Counted from the stretch's first letter, positions 20,090 through 29,790 are shown. The stretch is DNA of 64,000 nt from Methylorubrum aminovorans (GCF_022179725.1 NZ_BPRC01000006.1:1-64000), one strand, 5' to 3'. The notes: a model not told the origin generated them from the letters alone. Numbers and translations are program-made.

Positions 20090-20464
20090 ATGGGTGTCGG
20101 CGGTTGGCATAGGCGTTGTGCCGTGTTGCAGGAGTGGTGCGCATTCGGTGCCCGCGCGCTCTTGCTTGCCCTGGCCATGTTCATCGTTTCGACCGTTGCG
20201 GGCTCCGGCGACGATCTTGCTGATCATGGCGGCCGCTACCAAAACGCAATCGGTGTGGGGACGCTAGTCACGCCCATGCCCACCGAGGCCGGCAATCCGG
20301 GTTTGGCCTGCCGCCTCCTTTGTGGCTGCCATCAGGTGGCCCCTCTCCAAGTCTCCTCCCACGTCACGCCGTCGACGGAGTTCGCCGGCCTGGGCTTTTC
20401 CTGGGTGGCCGAGGTTCCGACCTCCGTCACTCCCGACCGACTGGCGAGACCGCCCCGCGCGTAA
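20090..20464 (+). CDS. Small Cys-containing membrane/exported protein upstream of czcB-like gene
   Basis: A 124-aa protein beginning MGVGGWHRRCAVLQEW with a hydrophobic segment ALLLALAMFIVSTVAG near residues 23-38, then CRLLCGCH near 80-87, and ending DRLARPPRA. The ATG at 20090 gives a sensible signal-anchor arrangement; the frame is open upstream to 19997. No family is assigned. The terminal Pro-Pro-Arg-Ala and the position immediately upstream of an efflux adaptor echo the other small proteins in this window (19258, 35414, 58753). Confidence 0.55.
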   Translation: MGVGGWHRRCAVLQEWCAFGARALLLALAMFIVSTVAGSGDDLADHGGRYQNAIGVGTLVTPMPTEAGNPGLACRLLCGCHQVAPLQVSSHVTPSTEFAGLGFSWVAEVPTSVTPDRLARPPRA

Positions 20465-20595
20465 GGTGACGCCGCGCTCCCAAGAGCGCGTTCGCCCGGC
20501 CCACATCTCGGCGCCGGTTCGTCCATCACCTGATCCAACGGGAACGACCGTGACCGCCCAAGCAGGCCGTCCGGCGTCCTTGTCGAGCGGCCCCC

Positions 20596-21960
20596 ATGCG
20601 CCTCCTCCTGTTCGCGGTCCTCCTGGCCACCGGCATCGCCATAGGCGCAGCCGTCCCCGCCGTCGCCCGCTTCGTCAGGGACAATCTGGCCGCCGCCGGG
20701 CTGCCGAAAGACCTGTTCACCATCACCGTGCCACCCATCACCGCCAACCACGAACCCTCGAAGGCTGGGACGCCGCCCGACGGAGATGACGACGTCAAGA
20801 AGCCGGGAACCCCCAAGGCCACGAACGGCCACGAGATCGGGAAGCACGGGTACGAGCCGGGCGAGGAGCACCCCGAGAAGGGCGCAATCCGGATGGGACC
20901 CGAGGAGGTGGCGGCGCTCAACATCTCGGTCGTGAAAGTCGAGGGCGGCACGCTCGCCCGGCACCTCCTGGTACCCGGCGCCATCACCCCCGACACCGAC
21001 CGGATCGCGCGCGTCCCGGCCCGGGTCGTGGGTACCGTCACGGAGATGCGCAAGCGCCTCGGCGACCGGGTTGCCAAGGACGAGATCGTCGCCGTCCTCG
21101 AAAGCCGTGACGTCGCCGACGCCAAGAGCGAGTACCTCATCGCCTCGGTACGCGCCGAGCTGGAGAAGACCAACTTCGACCGGCAGCAGGCGCTCTGGGA
21201 CAAGCGCATCTCGTCGGAGCAGGTCTACCTGCGGACCAGGGCAACCTACACGGAAGCCACCTTGCGCGTCGACCTCGCCAGCCAGAAGCTGTCCGCCCTC
21301 GGGCTGAGCGCGACCGATGTCGCAGCCGTACAGAAACGAGAAGGTGCCACCCTGAACCAATCCACCCTGCGCCGGTACGAGCTCCGCTCGTCGCTCGCCG
21401 GCCGGGTCGTCGAGCGCAAGGTCGAGGTCGGGACGACGGTCGGCGGCAAGGGCGACCCCGCCGACATCTACACCGTCGCCGACCTCTCGACCGTATGGAT
21501 CGAGCTGTCGGTGCCGACACACGAGCTCGCCATGGTTCGGGAGGGCGCACCCGTAGCTGTCACCCATGCCCATGAGGCCGGCGGCCGCCATGCCGACGGC
21601 AAGGTCGTCTTCGTCAGCCCGTTCTTGAACCCGGACACCCGCTCGGCGCGGGTCATCGTCGCCCTGCCGAACCCTGACCTTGCATGGCGCCCCGGCGCCT
21701 TCGTCACTGCCGGGGTGGAGATCGCGAACGACGCGGTCGAGGTGCACGTCCCGAAGGCCGCCCTGCAGACGGTCGGGGGCGAGCGCGTCGTTTTCGTGCG
21801 CACTGAGGAGGGCTTCGAGAAGCGGGAGGTCGAGCTCGGACGCTCGGACGACGATTCCTACGAGGTCGTCTCCGGACTGAAGTCGGGCGCCACCATCGCG
21901 GTTGCCAACTCCTTCATCCTCAAGGCCGAGCTCCGCAAATCCGAAGCGGGCGACGACTGA
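20596..21960 (+). CDS. CzcB-like RND periplasmic adaptor
   Basis: A 454-aa membrane-fusion protein. An N-terminal membrane anchor (LLLFAVLLATGIAIGAAVPA) is followed by a charged linker, the HlyD-type core (LLVPGAITPDTDRIARVPAR, VVGTVTEMRKRLGDRVAKDE), a helical hairpin, a lipoyl/beta-barrel part (SLAGRVVERKVEVG, YTVADLSTVWIELSVP) and a terminal VVSGLKSGATIAV. It should couple a CzcA-type pump to an outer-membrane channel. The pump gene directly downstream is a pseudogene, so this adaptor is orphaned unless it works with another RND protein encoded nearby. Confidence 0.88.
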   Translation: MRLLLFAVLLATGIAIGAAVPAVARFVRDNLAAAGLPKDLFTITVPPITANHEPSKAGTPPDGDDDVKKPGTPKATNGHEIGKHGYEPGEEHPEKGAIRMGPEEVAALNISVVKVEGGTLARHLLVPGAITPDTDRIARVPARVVGTVTEMRKRLGDRVAKDEIVAVLESRDVADAKSEYLIASVRAELEKTNFDRQQALWDKRISSEQVYLRTRATYTEATLRVDLASQKLSALGLSATDVAAVQKREGATLNQSTLRRYELRSSLAGRVVERKVEVGTTVGGKGDPADIYTVADLSTVWIELSVPTHELAMVREGAPVAVTHAHEAGGRHADGKVVFVSPFLNPDTRSARVIVALPNPDLAWRPGAFVTAGVEIANDAVEVHVPKAALQTVGGERVVFVRTEEGFEKREVELGRSDDDSYEVVSGLKSGATIAVANSFILKAELRKSEAGDD

Positions 21961-21972
21961 GGGCGACCGGAC

Positions 21973-22891
<919 letters not shown>

Positions 22892-22981
22892 GCACCACGC
22901 GAACCAGCGGCAGTCCTATCAGGATCGCGGACCTCGCATTGCAAGCTTGACAGACTTCAAGAGCAACGAGACCACTCAGAA

Positions 22982-23305
22982 ATGACGACCTTCCTCGCCT
23001 ATGCGGGCGCGGCCCTCGCCGAAATCGTTGGATGCTTCGCGTTCTGGGCCTGGCTGCGCCTGGACAGATCACCCCTCTGGTTGCTCCCCGGCATGGCATC
23101 GCTTGCGCTCTTCGCCTACCTGCTTACCTTAGTCGAGAGCGAGGCGGCAGGCAGGGCTTATGCGGCCTACGGAGGCATCTACATCGTGGCGGCCATCCTC
23201 TGGCTATGGGGTGCGGAAGGCTACCGTCCGGACCGATGGGACGTTACGGGCGGTGCGATCTGCCTCGTCGGCATGACGGTGATCCTGTTCGGCCCACGCC
23301 CCTGA
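22982..23305 (+). CDS. UPF0060 (YnfA) family small membrane protein
   Basis: A 107-aa protein of normal family length with four hydrophobic segments: [56 protein letters not shown] and [13 protein letters not shown]. The conserved [12 protein letters not shown] and [14 protein letters not shown] patterns identify UPF0060/YnfA. Relatives resemble small multidrug-resistance-type transporters, but the substrate is unknown. It lies 91 bases after the czcA remnant, with no obvious operon partner downstream. Confidence 0.92.
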   Translation: MTTFLAYAGAALAEIVGCFAFWAWLRLDRSPLWLLPGMASLALFAYLLTLVESEAAGRAYAAYGGIYIVAAILWLWGAEGYRPDRWDVTGGAICLVGMTVILFGPRP

Positions 23306-23432
23306 GGCCCTCGCGGCGATGCGCGCGGCTTACCCAGGATAGTGCCGAATCTTGTTCTTCAACAAGGGTCGGCTCACGCTCGTGGCAGCCTGCAGTCGCA
23401 TGCTCAACAGCACGCCTGCGGAGGACCATGCC

Positions 23433-24155
23433 TCAACCGATCCGCCCAAGCACGGGGAAGGCCTCCACGAGGAGGGAAGCCACGGCGCTCATGCGGTCGG
23501 TCACCATCAGCAGCCCCATCGCCACCATCACGCCCCCGCCGACGAGCTGAAGCGCACGACCGAACCAGCGTAGGGTCCGAAGGCGCGCGACGAAGCCTGA
23601 CAGGAAAAGGGCCGCCGCCACGAACGGCACGCCAAGCCCGAGCGAGTAGACGGTGAGCAGGGCGACGCCCTTGCCCGCGGCCGAGGAGGCCGTGACTGCC
23701 AGGATGGCACCGAGGACGGGACCGATGCATGGGGTCCATCCGAAGGCGAAGGCCGTTCCGAGGAGATAGGCGGCGACGGGCCCCTGACCCGGCGGATCGC
23801 CGTGCCAGCGCAGCTCACGCTGCAGCCAGGCGGGCCGCAGCAGACCGGCCGTGAACAGGCCGAACAGGATCACCAGCAAGCCCGAGGCGAGGTTCAGCGC
23901 CTCGCGATGGGCGAGCAGGGCGAAGCCGAGCGCGCTCGCCCCCGCGCCGAACGCGACGAAGACGGTCGTGAACCCGAGCACGAAGCAAAGGCTCAGGCCG
24001 AGCGTGCGCAGGCTGTCGCGCTCGCCGGCGGCCGACTGCCCCGCGACGTACGACACGTAGCCCGGAACGAGGGGCAGCACGCAGGGCGATAGGAACGACA
24101 CGGCGCCGGCCGCGAAGGCCGCCAGGAAGCCCACGCTTGAGGCGTCGATGGCCAT
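23433..24155 (-). CDS. ccdA: CcdA/DsbD-type thiol-disulphide membrane transporter
   Basis: A 240-aa inner-membrane protein with six predicted hydrophobic segments. The two conserved redox cysteines lie in SFLSPCVLPLVPGYVSY (near residue 26) and FGWTPCIGPVLGAI (near 142), the hallmark of CcdA, which moves reducing power from cytoplasmic thioredoxin to periplasmic targets. It is the last gene of the minus-strand block ATPase-LspA-L,D-transpeptidase-CcdA. It could keep metal-exposed periplasmic thiols reduced, an inference from context. Confidence 0.9.
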   Translation of the reverse strand: MAIDASSVGFLAAFAAGAVSFLSPCVLPLVPGYVSYVAGQSAAGERDSLRTLGLSLCFVLGFTTVFVAFGAGASALGFALLAHREALNLASGLLVILFGLFTAGLLRPAWLQRELRWHGDPPGQGPVAAYLLGTAFAFGWTPCIGPVLGAILAVTASSAAGKGVALLTVYSLGLGVPFVAAALFLSGFVARLRTLRWFGRALQLVGGGVMVAMGLLMVTDRMSAVASLLVEAFPVLGRIG

Positions 24156-24191
24156 CGGTTCAGCCCCGGCGGAATGATGGACGCAGGATCG

Positions 24192-25259
24192 TCACTCCTG
24201 ACCGGCCCCGGCCGCGGCGAAGATCTTGAGAAGGCGTTGGCGCTCCGCCTCGGTCCCGCCGGGCCCCGCCGGCTTGCGTGCCGCCGCACCCCGGACCGGC
24301 TCCCGCTTGCCGGCGAGAGCAACCGGGCCCGCGGCCGGCACGGCGACCTCACGCGGCCCTGCGGCCAGAGCCTCGGGGCGGCTCACCTCGCCGAGACCGC
24401 CTCCGGCCGCGACCATGGTCTCTCGGAACGACCGGTGCTGGCCGCCGTCCTCGTACACCAGCCGGACGGCGGGCGTCCCGCTCGCCACGAGGGCGGCGAC
24501 CTGCCGCTCGTCATCCGCCTGCCTCCGCGCGACCGCGCCAGCGGTGGCCTCGTCGCCGGCATCGAACACGTATCGGCCATCGGCGACGCCGACGCCCTGC
24601 TCGGCCCCCGTGACCTCGAACCGGTCGGACCCCTCCTTGAGGTTCCTCCAGAACGCGATGTTCGGGTCCTGGCGATGCCGGGCCAAGTTCTCCGGCGTCA
24701 TGCGGAACGGGTAGGACTGGAACTGGACGGCGCGCTGGCCGCCCGCGAAGGCCTCCCGCACCACGGCATAGAGTTCCGAGATCACCTCGTCCGTCATCGC
24801 GAAGCAGCCCCGCGACGAGCACGAGCCGTGCACCATCAGGTGCGCGCCGGTGCGTCCCAGGGAGCGGTCGTACTCGTTCGGGTACCCGAGATTGAACGAG
24901 AGATAGAGGCTCGAATTCGGGTTCATGGACGCGGGCGTCACCGCGTAGAAGCCCTCCGGCGCCTGCCGGTCCCCCTCCCGGGTCTTGGGCCCCAGCTGAC
25001 CCGACCAGCGGCACATCGCGTAGGTCTTCAGGAGGGCGTACTTGCCGTCCGTGCCGCGCTTCCAGAGCTCGATCTCGGACTCCTTCTTGTAGGCCCGCAT
25101 CAGGATCGGATCCGCCGGCGAGACACCCTTGGCCGACATCAGGGCCAGGGTCGCCGGCGGGATCGGCGCGAGGTGGCGCGTCGAGGCCGCGTACTGGCCG
25201 TCCTGGCAGGCGGACAGCGCCAGGAGGAGGGCCAGACCGAGCGTTGTCGTCTTCAGCAT
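24192..25259 (-). CDS. L,D-transpeptidase-fold lipoprotein (YafK/YkuD-like)
   Basis: A 355-aa predicted lipoprotein: the signal LLLALSAC has the lipobox Cys at residue 18. The catalytic domain (about 45-200) shows YLSFNLGYPNEYDRSLGRTG and the active-site stretch MVHGSCSSRGCFAMTD with the nucleophilic Cys in RGC, as in murein L,D-transpeptidases. The C-terminal 100 residues are Ala/Arg/Gly-rich and low in complexity. It sits directly downstream of lspA, which is interesting because LspA processes lipoproteins such as this one. Likely cell-wall or outer-membrane anchoring/remodelling. Confidence 0.85.
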   Translation of the reverse strand: MLKTTTLGLALLLALSACQDGQYAASTRHLAPIPPATLALMSAKGVSPADPILMRAYKKESEIELWKRGTDGKYALLKTYAMCRWSGQLGPKTREGDRQAPEGFYAVTPASMNPNSSLYLSFNLGYPNEYDRSLGRTGAHLMVHGSCSSRGCFAMTDEVISELYAVVREAFAGGQRAVQFQSYPFRMTPENLARHRQDPNIAFWRNLKEGSDRFEVTGAEQGVGVADGRYVFDAGDEATAGAVARRQADDERQVAALVASGTPAVRLVYEDGGQHRSFRETMVAAGGGLGEVSRPEALAAGPREVAVPAAGPVALAGKREPVRGAAARKPAGPGGTEAERQRLLKIFAAAGAGQE

Positions 25260-25347
25260 GTCGGCCTCGCCGAGGTCGGCCTCCGAGCCTGGGCTCGAAG
25301 GGTTGATGACAGGTTGCCGTGGCTGCGGTTCGGCGGAAGCGGGCCGC

Positions 25348-25860
25348 TTACGGGATCGGATCCCCGGCGCTGCGATGCCTCCGCCGCAGGGGAAGTCCGT
25401 CGAGGAGCAGCAGCACCACGCCTGTCGAGATCCAGACGTCCGCCAAATTGAAGGTGAACCAGCGGATGCCGCCGGTGTGCAGGTCGAGGTAGTCCGTGAC
25501 GACGCCGTCCATGAGCCGGTCGACGAAGTTGCCGGCGGCCCCGCCCGCTATCGCGGCGAGCCCGAGGCGTTCGAGCCCGCCGCCCGCGGCCAGGGCCCAG
25601 CCGGCCACGAGGCAGGTGAGCGTGCCCTGGATGGCGAGGAGCAGTGCCAGGGAGGACGGGTCGTGCGCCGGGAACAGGCTGAAGCTGATGCCGTAGTTGA
25701 ATGACAGGCTCAGGTCGACGAAGGGCAGTGCGCCCCTGACGGCGCCTTCCTCCAGCCACGCCTCGGCCACCGCCTTGGCGACGAGGTCTATGGCCGCGGC
25801 GGCCCCCGCCACCCCGGCCACGGTCGCCGCCCGGCCGGCCCACCCTGACAGGGAGATCAT
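25348..25860 (-). CDS. lspA: Signal peptidase II (lipoprotein signal peptidase)
   Basis: A 170-aa four-helix aspartyl protease. The two catalytic Asp motifs are present: GGAAGNFVDRLMDGVVTDYL and FNLADVWISTG. It overlaps the P-type ATPase stop by one base (TCAT on the plus strand), so it is translationally coupled. A LspA homologue in an operon with a Cd/Pb/Zn ATPase recalls pbrBC of lead-resistance operons. It is probably an accessory copy, with the chromosomal housekeeping gene elsewhere. Confidence 0.92.
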   Translation of the reverse strand: MISLSGWAGRAATVAGVAGAAAAIDLVAKAVAEAWLEEGAVRGALPFVDLSLSFNYGISFSLFPAHDPSSLALLLAIQGTLTCLVAGWALAAGGGLERLGLAAIAGGAAGNFVDRLMDGVVTDYLDLHTGGIRWFTFNLADVWISTGVVLLLLDGLPLRRRHRSAGDPIP

Positions 25861-28055
25861 CAGGCCCTCAGGAGACGGAGCGCGTTGGCCGTCACCAGGA
25901 CGGTCGCGCCGGTGTCGGCCAGGATGGCCGGCCAGAGGCCGGTGATGCCTGCGACGGTCGTCATTAGGAACACGGCCTTCAGGCCGAGGGCGATCGCGAC
26001 GTTCTGGCGGATATTGCCCAGGGTCGCCCGAGAGAGGGAGACCAGCGCCGCCACGTCGCCCACCCGGTCGTTCAGCACCGCCGCGTCCGCCGTTTCCAGG
26101 GCCGCGTCGGTGCCGCCGCCCATCGCGATGCCGACGCTGGCGGCGGCGAGCGCCGGCGCGTCGTTAATGCCGTCGCCGACCATCGCCACCGGAGCCGCCG
26201 CCTTCAGGGCCGCGATCTCGGCGAGCTTGTCCTGGGGCAGGAGCTCGGCCTTCACGTCGAGCCCGAGTTCGGACGCGACCGCCTCGCCCGTGCGCCGGTT
26301 GTCGCCGGTCAGCATCACGCTGCGGACGCCGAGCTTCCGCAGGGCCGAGATGCCGGCCGCCGCGTCGGCGCGGGGCTCGTCCCGGACCGAGATGGCGCCC
26401 AAGGCCTCGGCGCCGCGGACGACGATGACCACCGTCTTGCCGCCGGCTTCCAGGTCCGCGACCGCGCGCTCGGCCTCGGGGCCGAGCCGCGCGCTCTCGG
26501 CGGCGTGGCGTGGGGAGGCGACGAGCACCGTCTGACCCATCACCGTGGCCGACACCGCCTTGCCGGGGATGGCGCGGGCGTCCCGCGTCGGGCGCAGCGG
26601 CACCCCGTCCGCGCTCGCCCGGTCGAGGATGGCCCGGGCGATGGGGTGGCCGCTTCCGCTCTCGACCGCGGCAGCCAACCCGAGAAGCGAGCGCTCCGAC
26701 GCGTCCGGGGCGAAGACCAGGATGTCCGAGACCCGCGGCCGTCCGGCGGTCAGCGTCCCGGTCTTGTCGAACGCGACCGTGTGCACCCGCCCGATGACCT
26801 CCAGTGCGGCGCCGCCCTTGACGAGCAGCCCGCGTCGCGCACCGGCGGCCAGTCCGGAGGCGATGGCCGCGGGGGTCGAGAGCACCAGCGCGCAGGGGCA
26901 GGCGATGAGGAGGAGCGCCAGGCCCCGGTAGATCCAGGTGCCCCAATCGGCGCCGAGCAGCGGCGGCACGACCGCAACGGCGGCCGCGAACGCGAACGCG
27001 ATGGGCGTGTAGACCGCGCTGAACCGGTCGATGAAGCGCGCCGTGGGCGACTTCGACGCCTGCGCCTCCTCGACGAGGTGCAGGATGCGGGCGACTGTGT
27101 TGTCGGCCGCCGTCTTTGTGACCCGGACCTGGAGCGCGCCATCGGCGTTGACGCTGCCGGCGTAGACCGGGTCGCCGACCTCCTTGGGCTTCGGGACCGA
27201 TTCGCCAGTGATGGGGGACTCGTCCAGGCTCGACGCGCCGTCGGTGATCACCCCGTCGGCAGGCACACGGTCGCCCGGCCTCACGACCACGACTTGCCCG
27301 ATGGCCAGCGACGCAGCGGCCACCTCGCGGATGGTGCCATTGGCCTCGTCGACGAGGCGGGCGGTCTTCGGCACCAGGGCGGCGAGCGCCTTGATGCCGG
27401 CACGCGCCCGGCCCGCCGCCACGACCTCCAGCATCTCGCCGACCGTGAAGAGCAGCACGACGATGGCGGCCTCCTCGGCGGCGTGGATGGCGAGCGCCCC
27501 CGCGGTGGCGACCGACATCAGCATCTCGATGGAGAAGGGCGTGCCGGCCAACGCCGCCACGGCCGCGCGGCGGCCGTAATAGGCGAGCCCGACGAGCGCC
27601 CCTGGCCAGTAGGCGTACTCGCCCGCCAGGCCCGGCGCGATCCGCTCGACCAGGAAGCCGGCGGCGAACAGGGCGCCGATCAGGATGCCCAGCCGCGCCT
27701 TCCGGCTCCGCCAGAGCGGCGGCTCAGGCTCCTCCGCGGTCCCGGCGGGCGGGGCGCCGCCCGAGGCTTGGGCCATGGCTAAGTCCGCGGCCGTGGGGAG
27801 CAGCGCGACGCCGTAGCCCAGGCGCTCGATACGCCCCTCCAATTCGGTCCTCGGCGTCGCAGCCTCATCGAGCGCGAGGTCGAGGACTTGGCTGCCGTAG
27901 TTCACGCGCACGTCCGCGACGCCCGGCAGCCGGGAGACGGCGGTCTCGATCTTCCCGGCGCAGGTCGGGCAGTCCATGCCCTTGACCCTGTAGCGCAGGG
28001 CCTGCGGACCGTTCGTGGGGAAGGATGTGCGGTCCGCGCCGGCGGCCTGGCTCAT
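25860..28055 (-). CDS. cadA: Cd/Zn/Pb-type P1B ATPase
   Basis: A 731-aa pump. One N-terminal HMA domain (VKGMDCPTCAGKIETAV; Cys29 and Cys32) is followed by a short His-poor linker and the core: CPC (LIACPCALVLSTP), DKTGTLT, GSGHPIA and GDGINDAPALA. The pattern fits the Zn2+/Cd2+/Pb2+ P1B-2 group rather than copper, and the divergent MerR regulator has Cys placement of CadR/PbrR type. A ribosome site GGAG lies about 9 bases upstream of the ATG at 28055. It heads an operon with lspA, an L,D-transpeptidase and ccdA. Confidence 0.92.
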   Translation of the reverse strand: MSQAAGADRTSFPTNGPQALRYRVKGMDCPTCAGKIETAVSRLPGVADVRVNYGSQVLDLALDEAATPRTELEGRIERLGYGVALLPTAADLAMAQASGGAPPAGTAEEPEPPLWRSRKARLGILIGALFAAGFLVERIAPGLAGEYAYWPGALVGLAYYGRRAAVAALAGTPFSIEMLMSVATAGALAIHAAEEAAIVVLLFTVGEMLEVVAAGRARAGIKALAALVPKTARLVDEANGTIREVAAASLAIGQVVVVRPGDRVPADGVITDGASSLDESPITGESVPKPKEVGDPVYAGSVNADGALQVRVTKTAADNTVARILHLVEEAQASKSPTARFIDRFSAVYTPIAFAFAAAVAVVPPLLGADWGTWIYRGLALLLIACPCALVLSTPAAIASGLAAGARRGLLVKGGAALEVIGRVHTVAFDKTGTLTAGRPRVSDILVFAPDASERSLLGLAAAVESGSGHPIARAILDRASADGVPLRPTRDARAIPGKAVSATVMGQTVLVASPRHAAESARLGPEAERAVADLEAGGKTVVIVVRGAEALGAISVRDEPRADAAAGISALRKLGVRSVMLTGDNRRTGEAVASELGLDVKAELLPQDKLAEIAALKAAAPVAMVGDGINDAPALAAASVGIAMGGGTDAALETADAAVLNDRVGDVAALVSLSRATLGNIRQNVAIALGLKAVFLMTTVAGITGLWPAILADTGATVLVTANALRLLRA

Positions 28056-28102
28056 GGTGCGCTCCGTTCGCCGGGCTCCTGGTCCGGACTGGGAAGGCCC
28101 CC

Positions 28103-28133
28103 TACATGCACCCTGTAGTCACTACAGGGTCAA
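28103..28133 (-). promoter_or_regulatory. MerR-type operator/promoter of the cadA-like operon
   Basis: The perfect dyad ACCCTGTAG-TCA-CTACAGGGT (28110-28130) lies between the divergent ATPase and MerR genes. On the minus strand -35 TTGACC (28133-28128) and -10-like CATGTA (28108-28103) are separated by 19 bases, the overlong spacer used by MerR-family activators. The sequence closely matches known PbrR/CadR operators. Confidence 0.85.
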
Positions 28134-28155
28134 GGCCGTGCGGAGCGCTTCTTCC

Positions 28156-28557
28156 ATGACCATCGGCAGCCTCGCGGAGGCCACGCAGACCCGTGTCGAA
28201 ACGGTCCGGTGGTACGAGAAGGTCGGGTTGCTGCCCCCGCCGGCGCGGTCGAGCGGCAACTACCGGCTCTACGGGCCCGAACACCTGCGCCGGCTGAGCT
28301 TCATCCGCCGCGGTCGCGCCCTCGGCTTCACCGTGGAGCAGATCCGGGACCTGCTCGCCTTGGCGGACGACCGGGATCGCTCCTGCGGCGAGGTCGACAC
28401 CATCGCCCGCGCCCATCTCGCCCACGTGGAGCGCAAGCTGGCCGACCTGACCCGGCTCGCCTCGGAACTCCGCGAGGTCATCGGCCAGTGCGGCTGCGGG
28501 TCGGTCTCCGACTGCCGCATCATCGAGGCGCTATCGCCGTTGGGTGAACCCGCGTGA
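28156..28557 (+). CDS. MerR-family metal regulator (CadR/PbrR-like)
   Basis: A 133-aa regulator starting MTIGSLAEATQTRVETVRWY, with the winged-helix (VGLLPPPARSSGNYRLYG) and long dimer helix (ADLTRLASELREVIG). Cys77, Cys112 and Cys120 occupy the usual positions of Cd/Pb/Zn sensors, with an additional Cys114, in QCGCGSVSDCRIIEALS. It should sense Cd2+, Pb2+ or Zn2+ and activate the divergent ATPase operon by underwinding the 19-base spacer promoter at 28103-28133. The start at 28156 is 23 bases beyond the operator. The frame is open upstream to 28015, but that part is non-conserved. Confidence 0.9.
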   Translation: MTIGSLAEATQTRVETVRWYEKVGLLPPPARSSGNYRLYGPEHLRRLSFIRRGRALGFTVEQIRDLLALADDRDRSCGEVDTIARAHLAHVERKLADLTRLASELREVIGQCGCGSVSDCRIIEALSPLGEPA

Positions 28558-28575
28558 GCGATCTGGGCGCGGGGG

Positions 28576-28794
28576 TCAGCGAGCGACGTAGGGCATCATC
28601 AGCACTCGGCTCTCGAACAGCCCCTTGGCCGCGAACCCGCAGCACGCGACGGCGAGGACAGCGACCGTGATCGCGACGAAGGCTCGGCGCGCGGCGGTCC
28701 GGACGTGCGGCCTGATGCGACGGCGGCGGCCCGCGTTCCTCTGGCCCCAGGAATGGCGTTCCACGCGAACCGCCCCGTTCCGCCCGACGAGCAT
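28576..28794 (-). CDS. Possible small single-pass membrane protein
   Basis: A 72-aa frame: a basic N-terminal half, then one hydrophobic helix (AFVAITVAVLAVACCGFAAK) and a short tail FESRVLMMPYVAR. It is plausible as a small membrane protein downstream of the MerR gene on the opposite strand, but the basic N-terminus and lack of a strong ribosome site leave doubt. The true start could be internal. Confidence 0.35.
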   Translation of the reverse strand: MLVGRNGAVRVERHSWGQRNAGRRRRIRPHVRTAARRAFVAITVAVLAVACCGFAAKGLFESRVLMMPYVAR

Positions 28795-28940
28795 CGCAGG
28801 CTTGCCACCGCGACCTTAAGAGGCCCGGGGATAACATGCCGGCGGCCAAAGCCCGAAGGGCCGGCGCGGTCAACTCGCGAGAGACAAAAAGACAGTACTA
28901 CGCGAGGCGAACTCAGGATAGAACAGCCTCGGAAACCAAG

Positions 28941-28968
28941 AAGCCCACAGGTTGGAACCTGTGGGCTT
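28941..28968. repeat. Perfect 13-bp inverted repeat
   Basis: AAGCCCACAGGTT-GG-AACCTGTGGGCTT, exact over 13-bp arms with a 2-base centre. It lies about 70 bases upstream of the NYN gene. It could be a terminator for something upstream, a regulator site or an RNA hairpin. Confidence 0.6.
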
Positions 28969-28980
28969 CACACGGGCCGG

Positions 28981-28992
28981 AACCCATGGGTT
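28981..28992. repeat. 12-bp palindrome
   Basis: AACCCATGGGTT, perfect, 12 bases after the larger inverted repeat and sharing part of its sequence style (AACC...GGGTT). It may be a second operator half or a degenerate copy. Confidence 0.4.
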
Positions 28993-29036
28993 GCTGACGG
29001 CGCACCGTTCAGCGTTGACGGATCGGATATGAGTGC

Positions 29037-29777
29037 ATGGAGCTGGATAGTCAAGCGGGAAAATCCAGGATCCGGGCTGCACTCTACATCGATGGCTTCA
29101 ATTTGTATCATTCCGTCAATGATTTAGGAGAGCCCTTTCTGAAGTGGTGCAACTTCTGGAAGCTGGGGGAGTCGATCATCTCGCGCCAGTCGGAGGAGCT
29201 CGTTCGCGTCGTGTTCTGCACGGCCTATTACCCGGGCGATCACAGCAAGAAAATCCGCCACGAGCGCCTGGTCCGCGCCCTCAAACTGGTCGGCGTTGAG
29301 ACCGTCCTCGGCCACTTCAGCCATGAAGACGCCAAGTGCCGGGACTGTGGCTCCACTTGGCAGAAGCCGACCGAGAAGGCGACGGACATCAATCTCGCGC
29401 TTAGCGTCTATGACGACGCAGTACAGGACGTCATGGATACTGCATATCTCCTGACCGCCGATACGGACCAGGCGGCGACAGCCAAGCTGTTCGCCAAGCG
29501 CTTTCCCGGCAAGAAGCTCGTCAGCGTCAGCCCCCCGGGCCGGACCCACTCGCAGCACATCCTGTCGCACACCCCGCACAAGATCGCGCTTAACCGGGAG
29601 CATATCGAGAGGGCGCTGTTCCCGGGGCTCGTCACCGCGGAGGGGCAGGCCTCCGTCATGCGCCCGCACGAGTACGACCCGCCGGCCGGCTACGTGATGT
29701 GGGACCAGCGTCCGAAGCCCGCGCCCAAGTCGGGGGCGAAGGCGGCCGCGCCGGCGGCGGCGATGCCCGAGCGCTGA
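29037..29777 (+). CDS. NYN/PIN-like domain protein (putative RNase)
   Basis: A 246-aa protein. The NYN domain spans about residues 12-175: YIDGFNLYHSVNDLGE with the first Asp, EKATDINLALSVYDDAVQD with central acidic residues, and LLTADTDQAATAKLF with a further Asp. A CxxC pair (KCRDCGSTW) lies near residue 100. The C-terminus is Ala/Pro/Lys-rich and probably disordered. NYN proteins are metal-dependent ribonucleases, often in defence or RNA-decay contexts. It stands alone, downstream of two strong inverted repeats that may regulate it. Confidence 0.88.
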   Translation: MELDSQAGKSRIRAALYIDGFNLYHSVNDLGEPFLKWCNFWKLGESIISRQSEELVRVVFCTAYYPGDHSKKIRHERLVRALKLVGVETVLGHFSHEDAKCRDCGSTWQKPTEKATDINLALSVYDDAVQDVMDTAYLLTADTDQAATAKLFAKRFPGKKLVSVSPPGRTHSQHILSHTPHKIALNREHIERALFPGLVTAEGQASVMRPHEYDPPAGYVMWDQRPKPAPKSGAKAAAPAAAMPER

Positions 29778-29790
29778 ATCCGCCGTGGCC

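Noticed and set aside
23352-23573. 73-aa His-rich plus-strand frame
   Set aside because: Overlaps the ccdA gene on the other strand, poor ribosome site, no clear signal peptide.
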